From NCBI RefSeq assembly GCF_903679515.1, contig NZ_CAHOYM010000017.1:1-36041 (forward strand): a DNA stretch of 36,041 nt, read 5' to 3'. The translations under genes were made by a program, and so were the position numbers. Positions 36,025 to 36,041 of the stretch are shown here, piece by piece. Position 1 is the first letter of the stretch, and each line of letters opens with the position of its first letter. The notes under the pieces were generated by a model that saw only the letters and a program-made list of their open reading frames with translations, made no database searches and was not told where the DNA came from. This stretch comes from Bartonella gabonensis (GTDB lineage Bacteria > Pseudomonadota > Alphaproteobacteria > Rhizobiales > Rhizobiaceae).

Positions 36025-36041
36025 TTTGTATATTATAAAGA

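Overview
The window looks like chromosomal DNA from a Bartonella species, most likely one of the rodent-associated lineages. Reasons: AT-rich sequence with many decayed genes; a heme-binding-protein/Omp31-type surface protein next to a rhizobial-type core (groESL under a CIRCE element, fumC, dut, exbBD, mbfA with an Irr-type iron-control box); phage-type lysis genes of rhizobial flavour; and two YopJ-family acetyltransferase effectors. The genus is inferred from gene content and protein resemblance, not from a database search.

Layout. 0.5-1.6 kb holds two dead metabolic genes: an NAD(P)H-dependent FMN reductase and a short Rossmann-fold dehydrogenase-like protein. 1.6-7.5 kb is, on the minus strand, a tandem array of at least eight or nine copies of one unrecognised small membrane-protein family. 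The common plan is a first membrane segment, a basic 'IKRxRL..VKKELK' neck, a 'KKxLxLSxxDYxxIF' linker, two more membrane segments, and a basic coiled-coil tail. Several copies are split by single-base frameshifts, often at homopolymers. One copy carries a long, different soluble domain with both a frameshift and an in-frame TGA. This array is the best candidate for something undescribed. 7.5-11.4 kb is mostly non-coding, with one phage-type gene and repeats. 11.4-13.7 kb has two tandem yopJ-like genes made by a 1.3-kb duplication, both keeping the His/Glu/Cys triad. 14.3-15.5 kb is a compact lysis cassette: endolysin, an overlapping inner/outer spanin-like pair, and a holin-like protein.

16.3-20 kb is core: groES-groEL on the minus strand and fumC on the plus strand. 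Then come a decayed partial copy of fumC, a heme-binding/porin-type outer membrane protein (21.4 kb), a long empty stretch, tRNA-Leu(CAA), a DedA/YqaA-type membrane protein and a DsbB-like protein. The 5' end of dsbB is duplicated on the other side of the tRNA. A lone PemK/MazF-like protein follows, then a pair of GNRA-capped hairpins, a short cysteine-rich ORF and a broken phage-type gene. 29-34.6 kb is core again: mbfA-like iron exporter, dut, exbB-exbD energising operon with a decayed exbD fragment downstream, and a DUF883/YqjE-like membrane pair. The window ends in a nuclease-fold protein whose 5' end is in another frame.

Iron and heme are a recurring theme (Hbp-like protein, ExbBD, MbfA with an Irr box), as expected for a blood-borne intracellular bacterium. 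A second theme is local partial duplication followed by decay: fumC, exbD, dsbB, yopJ and the membrane array all show it, and a dispersed intergenic repeat lies beside two of these remnants.
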